From positions 398,883 to 462,882 of the forward strand of contig NZ_JAOANW010000002.1 of NCBI RefSeq assembly GCF_026162365.1: a stretch of 64,000 nucleotides of DNA. Direction: 5' to 3'. The position numbers were made by a program, and so were the translations under genes. The DNA comes from Nitratireductor luteus. GTDB lineage: Bacteria > Pseudomonadota > Alphaproteobacteria > Rhizobiales > Rhizobiaceae. Numbering within the stretch: position 1 is the first letter of the stretch; every line of letters starts with the position of its first letter. Under the pieces are notes generated by a model. The model was given only the letters and a program-made list of their open reading frames with translations. It was not told where the DNA came from and searched no databases. Of this stretch, positions 34,560-44,400 are shown piece after piece.

Positions 34560-37082
34560 ATGCGTATGAGTTCCGGTTCTTCCGCGACATTTGCGATGCA
34601 TGAGGGCGGGTTCGGCTTTCAGGCGTTCTTGCGCCGTCAGGCGGCGCGCGCCTTCGGCCTGGCGCTGTTGGCGTTCGTCGCCTTCTGCCTTGCCAGCCTC
34701 GCAACATGGAATGTCGCGGACCCCAGTTTCAGCCACGCCACCGACAATGCCGTAACCAATGCCATGGGCTATCCGGGCGCGGTGTTCGCCGATATCGCCA
34801 TGCAGTTTTTTGGGCTGGCGTCGGTCGCCGGCCTGGTGCCGGCGGTGTTCTGGGGCGCCATGCTGGCAAGCGCGCAGGGCGTCGACCGTCCGGGGCGCCG
34901 CATTGCGGCATGGCTCGGCGGTGCATTGCTGGCCGCCGGCGTGGCCGGATGCATTGCCCCGCCGCAGACCTGGCCGCTGCCCACCGGGCTCGGCGGCGTG
35001 TTCGGCGATATGGTGCTGGTTGCGCCGAAGCTCGTGACGGGCAGCTATCCGAGCGGCTTCATGGGCTTCGTCGTCGGCGGCCTTTTGATCGGCCCGGCCA
35101 TCTGGCTGACGCTGTTTGCCTCGTCCGTATTGGGGCGGGCGCCCGTCGAGGAGGATTTCCTTCCCGAGGAAACCGAACCTTTCGAGGATTATGATGCCGA
35201 TGACGACGGCGATGCATTCGTCGCGCTGGGCTGGCTGGTCCACTGGTGGCTGAGCCTGCGCGCCCTGATACGCCGCCGTTTTTCCGTGCGCGGAGCGGAA
35301 TTGCCGGAAGAATACGATATTCCGGTGCAGCCGGCCGCGCCGCGCGGGGCCGGGCGCATCGAACCGGGATTCGATGGCGGCTTCGAGCCGTCGCTGGATG
35401 ATTTCGACGATTTCGATAATGACGATGACCGGGCGCCGTGGGCAGACAATGCCGCTTTGGCCCGGCCCGCTCCTGCTCGGGTTGAGAATCCGGCGCCACG
35501 TCCGACGCCGGGAGCCCGGGTGCGTCGCGAAGCCCAGCCGTCGCTGCTTGGCTCGGACAGCTTCGAATTGCCTCAACTTCACATGCTCACCGAGCCCAAG
35601 GCATCGACCAAGGATCCAAGCCTTTCCAGGGACGCGCTGGAGCAGAATGCGCGCCTGCTCGAAGGCGTGCTGGAGGACTTCGGCGTCAAGGGCGAGATCA
35701 TCCATGTGCGCCCCGGTCCGGTCGTCACGCTTTACGAGCTGGAGCCGGCACCTGGCATCAAGTCGTCCCGCGTCATTGGCCTTGCCGACGACATCGCCCG
35801 CTCCATGAGCGCGATCGCCGCCCGCGTTGCCGTGGTTCCCGGGCGCAATGCCATCGGCATCGAACTGCCCAATTCCAGCCGCGAGACGGTTTATCTGCGC
35901 GAGCTTCTGGCCAGCCGCGAATTCGAGACTACAAAGACCCGGCTGGCCCTGGCGCTGGGCAAGACCATCAATGGCGAGGCGGTGATCGCCGACATCGCCA
36001 AGATGCCGCATCTGCTGGTCGCCGGCACCACCGGCTCGGGCAAGTCGGTGGCGATCAACACCATGATCCTGTCGCTGCTCTATCGCATGACGCCGGACCA
36101 GTGCCGCCTGATCATGATCGACCCCAAGATGCTGGAGCTCTCCGTCTATGACGGGATCCCGCATCTGCTTACCCCGGTTGTGACCGACCCGAAGAAGGCC
36201 GTGGTGGCGCTGAAATGGACCGTGCGGGAGATGGAAGACCGCTACCGCAAGATGTCCAAGGTCGGCGTGCGCAACATCGAGGGCTTCAATCAGCGCGTGG
36301 CCGCCGCCCGGAAGAAGGGCGAGACGATCAACCGCACGGTGCAGACCGGTTTCGACCGGGAAACCGGCGAGGCCATCTACGAGACGGAGGAACTCGATCT
36401 CGATCCGATGCCCTTCATCGTCGTCATTATCGATGAGATGGCCGACCTGATGATGGTGGCCGGCAAGGACATCGAGGGCGCGGTGCAGCGCCTGGCGCAA
36501 ATGGCGCGCGCTGCCGGTATCCACGTGATCATGGCCACGCAGCGCCCCTCGGTCGACGTCATCACCGGCACGATCAAGGCGAACTTCCCGACCCGCATCT
36601 CCTTCCAGGTCACGTCGAAGATCGACAGCCGCACCATTTTGGGCGAGCAGGGCGCGGAACAGCTCCTCGGCATGGGCGACATGCTCTACATGGCCGGCGG
36701 CGGGCGCATTCAGCGCGTGCACGGGCCGTTCGTTTCCGACGGCGAGGTCGAGGAAGTGGTCGCGCATCTGAAGATGCAGGGCGCCCCAGACTACCTCGAG
36801 GCGGTCACCGAAGACGACGGCAGCGACGATGATGGCGGCGGCTCGGGCTCGGGCGGTTCCGGCGGAAACTGGAGCGATTCGGAAGATCCCTATGACCAGG
36901 CGGTGGCCGTGGTGCTGCGCGACGGCAAGGCTTCCACCAGCTACATTCAGCGCCGGCTCGGCATCGGCTACAACCGCGCCGCCTCGATCATCGAGCGCAT
37001 GGAGCAGGAGGGTGTCGTCGGCCCGGCCAATCACGCCGGCAAGCGCGAGATACTTGTTCCGACCGAACAGGACGATATGTAG
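34560..37082 (+). CDS. ftsK: DNA translocase FtsK
   Basis: Septum-bound DNA pump that clears chromosome ends from the closing septum and activates XerCD. 840 residues. Four N-terminal membrane helices lie between about residues 28 and 190, followed by an acidic Pro-rich linker (about 200-345), the alpha-beta motor with Walker A GTTGSGKS at 489-496 and Walker [14 protein letters not shown] near 620, a Gly/Ser/Asp linker, and the gamma winged helix ([32 protein letters not shown]) that reads KOPS sites. The start at 34560 has no strong ribosome site; an in-frame Met lies at residue 3. The gene sits in its own unit behind a CtrA box. Confidence 0.96.
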   Translation: MRMSSGSSATFAMHEGGFGFQAFLRRQAARAFGLALLAFVAFCLASLATWNVADPSFSHATDNAVTNAMGYPGAVFADIAMQFFGLASVAGLVPAVFWGAMLASAQGVDRPGRRIAAWLGGALLAAGVAGCIAPPQTWPLPTGLGGVFGDMVLVAPKLVTGSYPSGFMGFVVGGLLIGPAIWLTLFASSVLGRAPVEEDFLPEETEPFEDYDADDDGDAFVALGWLVHWWLSLRALIRRRFSVRGAELPEEYDIPVQPAAPRGAGRIEPGFDGGFEPSLDDFDDFDNDDDRAPWADNAALARPAPARVENPAPRPTPGARVRREAQPSLLGSDSFELPQLHMLTEPKASTKDPSLSRDALEQNARLLEGVLEDFGVKGEIIHVRPGPVVTLYELEPAPGIKSSRVIGLADDIARSMSAIAARVAVVPGRNAIGIELPNSSRETVYLRELLASREFETTKTRLALALGKTINGEAVIADIAKMPHLLVAGTTGSGKSVAINTMILSLLYRMTPDQCRLIMIDPKMLELSVYDGIPHLLTPVVTDPKKAVVALKWTVREMEDRYRKMSKVGVRNIEGFNQRVAAARKKGETINRTVQTGFDRETGEAIYETEELDLDPMPFIVVIIDEMADLMMVAGKDIEGAVQRLAQMARAAGIHVIMATQRPSVDVITGTIKANFPTRISFQVTSKIDSRTILGEQGAEQLLGMGDMLYMAGGGRIQRVHGPFVSDGEVEEVVAHLKMQGAPDYLEAVTEDDGSDDDGGGSGSGGSGGNWSDSEDPYDQAVAVVLRDGKASTSYIQRRLGIGYNRAASIIERMEQEGVVGPANHAGKREILVPTEQDDM

Positions 37083-37182
37083 TAAGCGAGCCGTTCGAGG
37101 TGCTGTACGCGCGGGTCAAAATTCGGCCCCGTTGAGGATTTAGTCAGGATCGAACGAACAGTTTCGTAAAGTCAGGATTGAT

Positions 37183-37818
37183 ATGAGGCCGACCTCCAGA
37201 ACCTACACATTGCGGCGCTTCGCCATGGCCATGGCGTTCGCCGGCGCCTGCGCGCTCGCCGCGCCCGGCGCCAGTGCCGCCTCCGCCGCGGCGGAACAGA
37301 TCGCCCAGCATTTTTCGAGCGTACGCACGATGACGGGTGAGTTCGTCCAGTTCGGGCCGCGCGGCGAGCAGACCGGCGGCAAGTTCTATATCGAGCGCCC
37401 CGGCAAGATTCGCTTCGATTACGACACGAAGTCGGGTTTCAAGGTCACGTCCGATGGCACATCCGTTGTCATCGAGAACAAGAAGCTCAACACCGCCGAC
37501 ATATACCCGCTTTCCAAAACGCCGTTGAGCCTGCTGCTCGGCGAGCGGATCGACCTTTCCGGCAACAAGGTTGCTGGCGTGACGGAAGAGCCTGACCTGA
37601 CGACGATCAAGCTGGAGGACAAGTCGGTATTCGGCAACTCCACGATCACCATGATGTTCGACAGCCAGTCCTACGAACTGCGCCAGTGGACCATAACCGA
37701 CGCCCAGGGCAAGGACACGACGGTCATGATCTTCAATGTCCAGCAGGGCGTGACTTTCGATCCCAGTGTCTTCGCCATCGACTATCGCCGGGTGAACCAG
37801 ATCAACCGAAAGAACTGA
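37183..37818 (+). CDS. lolA: Outer-membrane lipoprotein carrier protein LolA
   Basis: Periplasmic chaperone that carries lipoproteins from the LolCDE exporter to the outer membrane. 211 residues: a signal peptide (to about residue 33, ACALAAPGASAASA), then the half-barrel with SVRTMTGEFVQFGPRGEQTGGKFYIERPGKIRFDYD and PLSLLLGERIDL, and the C-terminal FDPSVFAIDYRR. It lies 100 bases downstream of ftsK, the usual rhizobial neighbour, and is followed by a RIME-like element. Confidence 0.93.
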   Translation: MRPTSRTYTLRRFAMAMAFAGACALAAPGASAASAAAEQIAQHFSSVRTMTGEFVQFGPRGEQTGGKFYIERPGKIRFDYDTKSGFKVTSDGTSVVIENKKLNTADIYPLSKTPLSLLLGERIDLSGNKVAGVTEEPDLTTIKLEDKSVFGNSTITMMFDSQSYELRQWTITDAQGKDTTVMIFNVQQGVTFDPSVFAIDYRRVNQINRKN

Positions 37819-37848
37819 GGCGGTAAGGTCGCTCCATCTTCTTGCTTT

Positions 37849-37895
37849 TCCGCATTGATGCGGACGTCAGGCGATTCCACCTGACCGCAGAATGC
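37849..37895. repeat. RIME-like palindromic element
   Basis: TCCGCAT-TG-ATGCGGA followed by CGTCAGGCGATTCCACCTGA and CGCAGAATGC. Same unit as 22648-22695 and 6145-6192. It lies between lolA and xth. Confidence 0.75.
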
Positions 37896-38001
37896 CATAG
37901 AGTTGTGGACAAGACGGCGCCGTGTTCCCACGCGGTGCCGTTTGCTTGTGTTCGGGGCCGTGTACAGGCAATTTCGCCCGATCACAAAGGCGGGGCCGGT
38001 C

Positions 38002-38808
38002 ATGTCGCTGAAGATTGCTACCTGGAACATCAATTCCGTGCGCTTGCGGTTGCCGCTCGTGCAGCAGTTCCTGGAAACTCATCAGCCGGACGTCCTGTGC
38101 CTTCAGGAAACCAAGTGTCCGAACGACCAGTTCCCGACCGCCGCCTTCCGAAAGCTCGGCTATGAACATGTGTCCATCCATGGGCAGAAGGGCTATCACG
38201 GCGTGGCCACCGTTTCGCGGCGACCGATGCGGACAGTGGAGGCCCGCACCTTCTGCGGCATAGGCGATTGCCGGCATATCGCGACATCGCTCGATCTGGG
38301 AAGCCGGCAAATCCTGCTGCACAATTTCTATGTGCCGGCGGGCGGAGACGAGCCGGATCCCGATATCAATCCGAAATTCCGCCACAAGCTGGATTTCATC
38401 GAGGAGATGCATGATGTGCGTCCCTCGCTCGAAGCCGACACGGGAACGATACTGGTGGGCGATCTCAATATCGCGCCGCTGGAAACGGATGTGTGGTCCC
38501 ACAAGCAGCTTCTGAAGGTGGTAAGCCATACACCCGTGGAAACCGAGGGGCTCACGCAGCTCTTGAAGCGCGGCGCGTGGGTGGACCTGATGCGCCAGCA
38601 CATTCCGCCGGAGGAAAAACTGTTCACCTGGTGGAGCTATCGCGCCAAGGAGTGGGATATCTCCGACCGGGGCCGCAGGCTCGACCATGTCTGGTCGTCC
38701 GGCGATCTCGCTCCGGCGCTCGGCAAGATCGAGGTGCTGCGCGAGGCACGGGGCTGGGAACGCCCCTCCGACCATGTGCCGGTGATCGCCGAATTCGCAT
38801 TCGGTTGA
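38002..38808 (+). CDS. xth: Exodeoxyribonuclease III
   Basis: AP endonuclease and 3'-5' exonuclease of base-excision repair. 268 residues. Active-site motifs: ATWNINSVR (Asn), CLQETKC (Glu36), GDLNIAP (Asp and Asn), DHVWSS and the C-terminal SDHVPVIAEF (Asp-His). The start at 38002 matches the usual MSLKIATWNINS beginning; a 33-residue longer frame is rejected. It is convergent with the cNMP-binding gene. Confidence 0.95.
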   Translation: MSLKIATWNINSVRLRLPLVQQFLETHQPDVLCLQETKCPNDQFPTAAFRKLGYEHVSIHGQKGYHGVATVSRRPMRTVEARTFCGIGDCRHIATSLDLGSRQILLHNFYVPAGGDEPDPDINPKFRHKLDFIEEMHDVRPSLEADTGTILVGDLNIAPLETDVWSHKQLLKVVSHTPVETEGLTQLLKRGAWVDLMRQHIPPEEKLFTWWSYRAKEWDISDRGRRLDHVWSSGDLAPALGKIEVLREARGWERPSDHVPVIAEFAFG

Positions 38809-38844
38809 AGCCGCCGCGATCGTACGCGCCTTCGGTATCGCTTG

Positions 38845-39300
38845 TTATCGCGCGAGCCGTGAGGCCAGTTCTTCCATTCGCTTGAGCATCTCCTGCAGTC
38901 GCATCGATATGCGTCCATGCAGAGTTTCGGCGGTTTCCGGAAACTCCTCCAGGATACGCCGGAACATCGAGCGGCTGAGACGGATGAGTTTGACATCCGT
39001 CTCGGCAAAGGCGCTGGTCATGCGTTCGGTATCGGCGATCAGGGCCAGGTCGCCGAGAATGGCGCCCGGCCCCTCCAGCGAGAACACATGGTTTCTACCT
39101 TCATATTCCCGGTAGAGCGCCACGGTGCCCGAGACGATGACGAAAGCGCTGTCGGCGGGTGTGCCTTCCGAATACAGCTTGCGTCCGGCAGCGAGAGCGA
39201 TGGTCTCGGCGCCAAAAGCCATAAGGCGTAGCTGCTCGCGCGTGAACCCTGAAAAGAGTGCCACGCCGGACAGCACGCGGATGTCATCGTCCAGCGCCAT
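38845..39300 (-). CDS. Cyclic-nucleotide-binding domain protein without DNA-binding domain
   Basis: 151 residues forming a single CRP-like beta-roll: LFSGFTREQLRLMAFGAETIALAAGRKLYSEGTPADSAFVIVSGTVALY, then the phosphate-cassette region EGPGAILGDLALIADTERMTSAFAETDVKLIRLS and a C-terminal helix. The cassette has GDLALIADTERMTSA where CRP has GELGL...RSA, so nucleotide binding is possible. No winged helix follows, so it is not a transcription factor by itself. It lies 53 bases downstream of the response-regulator gene on the same strand, suggesting a role in the same circuit (inference). Confidence 0.85.
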   Translation of the reverse strand: MALDDDIRVLSGVALFSGFTREQLRLMAFGAETIALAAGRKLYSEGTPADSAFVIVSGTVALYREYEGRNHVFSLEGPGAILGDLALIADTERMTSAFAETDVKLIRLSRSMFRRILEEFPETAETLHGRISMRLQEMLKRMEELASRLAR

Positions 39301-39353
39301 GCGGTCGTCCCCAGCTCGATGCCCGAATCACCGGCCTCCCCGAACCTACAGGA

Positions 39354-40037
39354 TCAGGGCACGAGCTTGTATCCGCCGCTTTCTGTCACAAGAATTTCGG
39401 CTTTGGAAGGATCGCGCTCGATCTTTTGTCTCAGCCGGTAAACATGCGTTTCCAGCGTATGGGTCGTGACGCCCGAATTGTAACCCCAGACCTCTTCGAG
39501 CAATACGTCGCGGGTCACGACCTTCTGCTCGGCGCGATAGAGGTACTTGATGATGGCGGCTTCCTTTTCCGTCAGCCGGATCTTGCCGCCGCGCTCATCG
39601 ATCAGGAGCTTCTGGCTGGGTTTGAAAGTGTAGGGGCCGACGGTGAACTTGGCATCCTCGCTCTGCTCGTGCTGGCGAAGCTGCGCGCGGATGCGGGCCA
39701 GCAGAACGGCGAAGCGGAACGGCTTGGTCACATAATCGTTGGCACCGGCCTCCAGCCCCAGGATCGTGTCGGAATCGGTGTCCTGCGCCGTCAGCATGAT
39801 GATGGGCGCGCGATAGCCGCCCTTGCGCAGGAGCTTCACCGCCTCGCGGCCATCCATGTCCGGCAGACCGACGTCCATGATGATGAGGTCAACCATCGCA
39901 TTGCGTGCGGCATGGATGCCCTTGGTTGCCGTCGGTTCCTGAAGAATGTCGAATTCCTCATAGAGCGCCAGCTGCTCGACGAGCGTCGTCCGCAGGTCTT
40001 CGTCATCGTCGACGATAAGGATGGTGCGTGGCGTCAT
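39354..40037 (-). CDS. OmpR-family response regulator, probably CenR
   Basis: 227 residues: a receiver domain with the DDDED acidic pocket at 10-14, the phosphoacceptor Asp55 in IIMDVGLPDMDG, and the Lys in YVTKPFRF; then an OmpR-type winged helix (RLTEKEAAIIKYLYRAEQKVVTRDVLLEEVWGYN and THTLETHVYRLRQKIE). It closely resembles rhizobial CenR, which with the kinase CenK controls cell-envelope genes and is essential in several alphaproteobacteria. The match is from memory of family sequences, so the name is probable only. No kinase gene is adjacent. An L,D-transpeptidase gene is divergent from it. Confidence 0.75.
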   Translation of the reverse strand: MTPRTILIVDDDEDLRTTLVEQLALYEEFDILQEPTATKGIHAARNAMVDLIIMDVGLPDMDGREAVKLLRKGGYRAPIIMLTAQDTDSDTILGLEAGANDYVTKPFRFAVLLARIRAQLRQHEQSEDAKFTVGPYTFKPSQKLLIDERGGKIRLTEKEAAIIKYLYRAEQKVVTRDVLLEEVWGYNSGVTTHTLETHVYRLRQKIERDPSKAEILVTESGGYKLVP

Positions 40038-40065
40038 GTTTCAATCCGTTAATGTATTATATGGT

Positions 40066-40737
40066 ATGGTTGACCAAGCCCCCAAGCTGCGGATCCCTCC
40101 GTGTAGGCGGATTCTTACAGGCTTGGAAGGCAATAACAAATATTTGTTCGACGGTGCGCTTATAATCCAGGAACGAAAACAGCACAGTACAGACTACGGG
40201 CGACCGCGGAAAGTCCTTTCGCTGCACGTCCGTCCGACGCCCGGCAATCCCCGCCGGGGCCTGCTCCGCGTCGATGGCCTTATCTTTCGCTGCGCCCTGG
40301 GGCGTGGCGGCATCAGCGCCTTCAAGCGCGAGGGCGATGGCGCCACGCCGTTCGCCACGATGCGTCCGCTGGAAATTTACTACCGCCGTGACCGCCGCAG
40401 TTCCGGCTTGGCGAGGGCGCGATTGCCGGTGTTCGCCATTCGCGGCGACATGGGCTGGTGCGACGCCGTCGCGGATGCGAATTACAACAGGCAGGTGCCG
40501 CTGCCCTTCGCGGCAAGCCACGAGAAGATGCTGCGCGAAGACCATCTCTACGATACGGTCGTCGTGCTCGACTGGAATGTCCGCCCGCGAAAGCGCGGCG
40601 CCGGCAGCGCAATCTTCCTGCACATCGCCCGGCCGGGCTTCCAGCCGACCGAAGGCTGCATCGCGGTGACCCAGGGCGTCATGACGCGGTTGCTGCCGCT
40701 GCTTGGCCCGCGGACGCGGATTACGGTACATCGCTAG
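40066..40737 (+). CDS. L,D-transpeptidase (YkuD) family protein
   Basis: A YkuD-domain protein likely to make 3-3 or lipoprotein cross-links in peptidoglycan, or to trim it. Numbered from the ATG at 40066 (223 residues), the domain runs from about 50 to the end: RRGLLRVDGLIFRCALGRGGIS, KREGDGATP, HIARPGF with His186, and GCIAVT with catalytic Cys198. There is no signal peptide in any start choice, which is common in this short rhizobial subtype. The start is uncertain: TTG at 40144, inside a 14-bp palindrome, is also possible, as the region before residue 45 is unlike homologues. It is divergent from the CenR-like gene. Confidence 0.75.
   Translation: MVDQAPKLRIPPCRRILTGLEGNNKYLFDGALIIQERKQHSTDYGRPRKVLSLHVRPTPGNPRRGLLRVDGLIFRCALGRGGISAFKREGDGATPFATMRPLEIYYRRDRRSSGLARARLPVFAIRGDMGWCDAVADANYNRQVPLPFAASHEKMLREDHLYDTVVVLDWNVRPRKRGAGSAIFLHIARPGFQPTEGCIAVTQGVMTRLLPLLGPRTRITVHR
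40135..40148. promoter_or_regulatory. Perfect 14-bp palindrome AACAAATATTTGTT
   Basis: A perfect AT-rich palindrome about 100 bases upstream of the CenR-like start and at or near the start of the L,D-transpeptidase gene. It is striking in GC-rich DNA and could be an operator for either gene. Confidence 0.45.
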
Positions 40738-40770
40738 AATTATGCGGATCGGGCCAACCGCTGTTTGTCC

Positions 40771-41334
40771 TCAGCGCGCCATCGCGTGGTACTCGTCGTT
40801 CGGCCGCATGTCGACGGCGGCGGCAACGCGGTTGGACATGTTGAAGAAGCCCGCCACCGAGGCGATGTCCCATATGTCGCGGTCGCTGAATCCCACCTCG
40901 CGCAGGGCCTGCCGATCTGCTTCCTCGATCTTGTCGGGATGCTCGGTCAGCTTGACGGCGAAATCGAGCATGGCTTTCCGGCGCGGCTCCAAGCCGGCGG
41001 CGCGATAGTTCATCGCGATCATCTCGCCCAGCATGGGATCGCCGGACAATTGCCTCACGGCGGCGCCATGGGCTGCAAGGCAGTAATAGCAGTGGTTCAC
41101 GCTGGAAACGGCTACGGCGATCATCTCGCGTTCCAGCTTTGAAAGCGCTGGATCGCCCAGCATCAGATCGTTGTACATGTCCGTGAAGGCGCGCAGCTTC
41201 TTTTCGTCGAATGTGTATGCCGTCAGCACGTTGGGCACCAGGCCCAGCTTCTCGCGGCATTTGTCGAAATAGGAACGGGTTTCGTCGGAAAGCTCGGAAA
41301 CGGGAATGTTCAATGCCGTGACACCGCTCGTCAT
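40771..41334 (-). CDS. AhpD-like peroxidase-related enzyme (carboxymuconolactone decarboxylase fold)
   Basis: 187 residues, all-helical. The AhpD redox motif is present as NHCYYCLAAHG with Cys82, Cys85 and His89; the preceding Glu70 (LEREMIAVAVSS) completes the proton-relay pattern. The length and N-terminal block (NIPVSELSDETRSYFDKCREKLGLVPNVL) fit the uncharacterised peroxidase-related subfamily. Probable thiol-dependent peroxidase; the electron donor is unknown. It is convergent with the L,D-transpeptidase gene and divergent from the glutamate dehydrogenase. Confidence 0.87.
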   Translation of the reverse strand: MTSGVTALNIPVSELSDETRSYFDKCREKLGLVPNVLTAYTFDEKKLRAFTDMYNDLMLGDPALSKLEREMIAVAVSSVNHCYYCLAAHGAAVRQLSGDPMLGEMIAMNYRAAGLEPRRKAMLDFAVKLTEHPDKIEEADRQALREVGFSDRDIWDIASVAGFFNMSNRVAAAVDMRPNDEYHAMAR

Positions 41335-41456
41335 GATTGTTACACCTTTTGAGCCGATTAGGGGTTCATTGCCGCCCTGAAAGCCGACATAGGGTCGTCA
41401 AACAGGGCACTTATGAATACGATACATCGAATTGCGCCAGGGAGGGGAAATCCCGC

Positions 41457-44400
41457 ATGACCACCAAGCCGAAGTCCGCACGCAAGCTTACACAGCAAAA
41501 AGCGGGAGAGGGTGGGGGCGCCGAGCGTTTGCGCGAGATCATGGTTTCGCGTGCCCCGGCGGAAGATCTGGAACGCTACGACAGGGCCGACATCGACCGA
41601 TCCGTCGAGATCGCCATGCAGGCCCTGCGCGCCCAGAAAGCGGGCGAGAGCATCGTCCAGATCGAATGCGCTTCCGGCATTCAGCTTTCCGAGCGGTCGA
41701 TCACGACCGTGACGGTGGTCAACGATAACATGCCGTTCCTGTTCGATTCGGTGCTGGGCGAACTGGCCGACCTTTCGGTGGAACCGACGCTGGTCCTGCA
41801 TCCTGTTCTGCTGGTGCGGCACGACGAAAAGGGAATAACCGAAATCCTTGGCGACGCCGCTTCGAAGTCGGTGCGCGACGCCGAACAGGTCAGCCTCATC
41901 CATGTGCATCTGCCGCGCATTTCGCCGGAGCGCTGCGAGACGCTGCGCGCAGCGCTGGAGAATATCCTTTCCCAGGTGCAGGCGGCAGTCCATGACTGGA
42001 AGCCGATGCTTGCCCGGCTCGACCAGGAAATAACGCAGCTGCGCTATGCGCCCATTCCGCTCGACCGCCAGGCCATAGATGAGGCGATCGCCTTTCTCGA
42101 ATGGCTGCGCGACGACAATTTCACTTTCCTGGGCATGCGTGAGTTCCTCTATTCGGGCGGCGAGAAAAGCGGCACGCTGGAACGCGCCGACAAACGCGGT
42201 CTTGGCATCCTCGCCGATCCCAAGGTGCTGGTCCTGAGGCGTGGCTCGGAAGCGGTGTCCACGACGCCGGAAATCCGTGCTTTCCTGCATGGGCCGGAGC
42301 CGATGATCGTCACCAAGGCCAATGCCCGGTCGGTGGTGCACCGGCGCGCCTATCTCGACTATATCGGAGTCAAGACATTCGATGAGGACGGCAAGCTGAC
42401 GGGCGAGTTGCGTATCGTCGGTCTGTTCACCTCGACGGCCTATACGCGCCAGGTCATGAAGATCCCGTATCTGCGTTCGAAGGCGGAAGCCGTGATCGCC
42501 AGAATGGGATTCGCGCCGACGGATCACTCGGGAAAGGCGTTGATCAACGTCCTGGAATCCTATCCGCGCGACGAGTTTTTCCAGATATCCGTGCCGACGC
42601 TGCGCAAGCACGCCGAGGCCATCCTGGCGCTGGGCGAGCGTCCGCGCGTCCGCGCTCTCTACCGCATCGACCAGTTTGACCGCTTCGTCTCGGTCATCGT
42701 GTTCGTGCCGCGCGATCGCTACGATTCGCGCGTGCGCGCCGAAATCGGCGATTATCTGAAGACCACGTTCGAGGGCCACGTGTCGGCCTATTATCCGGCT
42801 TTTCCGGAGGGCACGCTGGCGCGCGTGCATTTCATCATCGGGCGGTCGGGCGGCAAGACGCCGAGGGTGAACCCCGGCGACCTCGAGGCCGGGATCCGTG
42901 AAATCGTCCGAACCTGGGACGATGCGCTGACCGAGGCCGTGGAGGACACGGAAACCGACGACGCCACCGCGCAACTGGCAGCGCGCTTTCCCGACAGCTA
43001 CCGCAACAGTTTCGAAGCACGAACGGCGATTGCCGACGCGCGGTGCATAGCCGGCTTATCAGCGCAGAATCCGATTGCTATCGACTTCCACCAGCATGAA
43101 GACCAGGAGGAGAACCAGGCGGCGCTGAAGATCTATCACTATGGCGAGCCGGTGGCGCTCAGCCGGCGCGTTCCGCTTCTGGAGAATATGGGCTTCCGCG
43201 TCATCAGCGAGCGCACGTTCGAGATCGGAGAGCCCGACGAGGACCAGATATTCCTCCACGACATGGAGCTGGAAAACGCCTACGCCGGCGCCATCGACCT
43301 TTCCGACAACGGCGCCCTTTTCGAGGAGGTGTTCCTCGCCGTCTGGCGGCTGGAATACGACAATGACGGCTTCAACGCGCTGGCGCAGACGGCGCGGTTG
43401 CGCGTCTCTGAAATCGCGGTGTTGCGCGCCTATAGCCGCTTCCTGCACCAGGCGAGCATTCCGCAAAGCCAGGATTTCATCTCGGCGACGCTCAACCGCT
43501 ACCCGGCCATCGCAGCGGATCTGTTTCACCTCTTCACAGCGCGTTTCTCGCCCGAGGCGGCGAAGGACGAAAACAGCCGCGGCCGGACGGCGAAGATCGA
43601 AAGCGCGATCGAGGCGGCGCTCGACGAGGTCCCTAGCCTCGACGACGACACGATCATCCGCCGCATGCAGAACCTGATCAAATCGACGCTCAGGACCAAC
43701 TGGTTCGCGCAGCTGAAGGGCAATTACTCGCTGGCGCTGAAATTCGATTCCCATGCGGTCGAGGGTCTGCCGCAACCGCGACCTTGGCGCGAGATATTCG
43801 TCTACGGTCCGGAAGTCGAAGGCGTGCATCTGCGATTCGGTCCGGTGGCGCGGGGCGGGCTGCGCTGGTCCGACCGGGCGCAGGATTACCGCACCGAGGT
43901 GCTCGGTCTCGTGAAGGCTCAGCAGGTCAAGAACGGCGTGATCGTGCCCGTGGGCGCCAAGGGCGGCTTCTATCCGCGCCGCCTGCCGAACGGCGGCAAT
44001 CGGCAGGAGGTGTTCGAGGCCGGGCGCGCGGCCTATGTAAATTTCATCTCGAGCCTGCTTTCCATCACCGACAATCTGGACGGCGACGAAGTCGTGCCGC
44101 CCGAAAATGTCGTGCGCCACGATGTCAACGATCCCTATTTCGTGGTGGCGGCCGACAAGGGCACGGCAACTTTTTCCGACACGGCCAACGAGATAAGCCA
44201 GAAACACAACTTCTGGCTGGACGATGCCTTCGCCTCGGGCGGTTCGGCCGGCTACGACCACAAGGAGATGGGCATCACCGCGCGCGGCGCCTGGGAAGCG
44301 GTCAAGCGGCATTTCCGCGAGATGAACCGCGACATACAGAGCGAACCCTTCACTGTTGTCGGAGTGGGCGACATGTCCGGCGACGTGTTCGGCAACGGCA

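Noticed and set aside
34494..37034. 846-codon minus-strand open frame
   Set aside because: Antisense to ftsK, rich in His/Arg/Gly as such shadows are; no domain.
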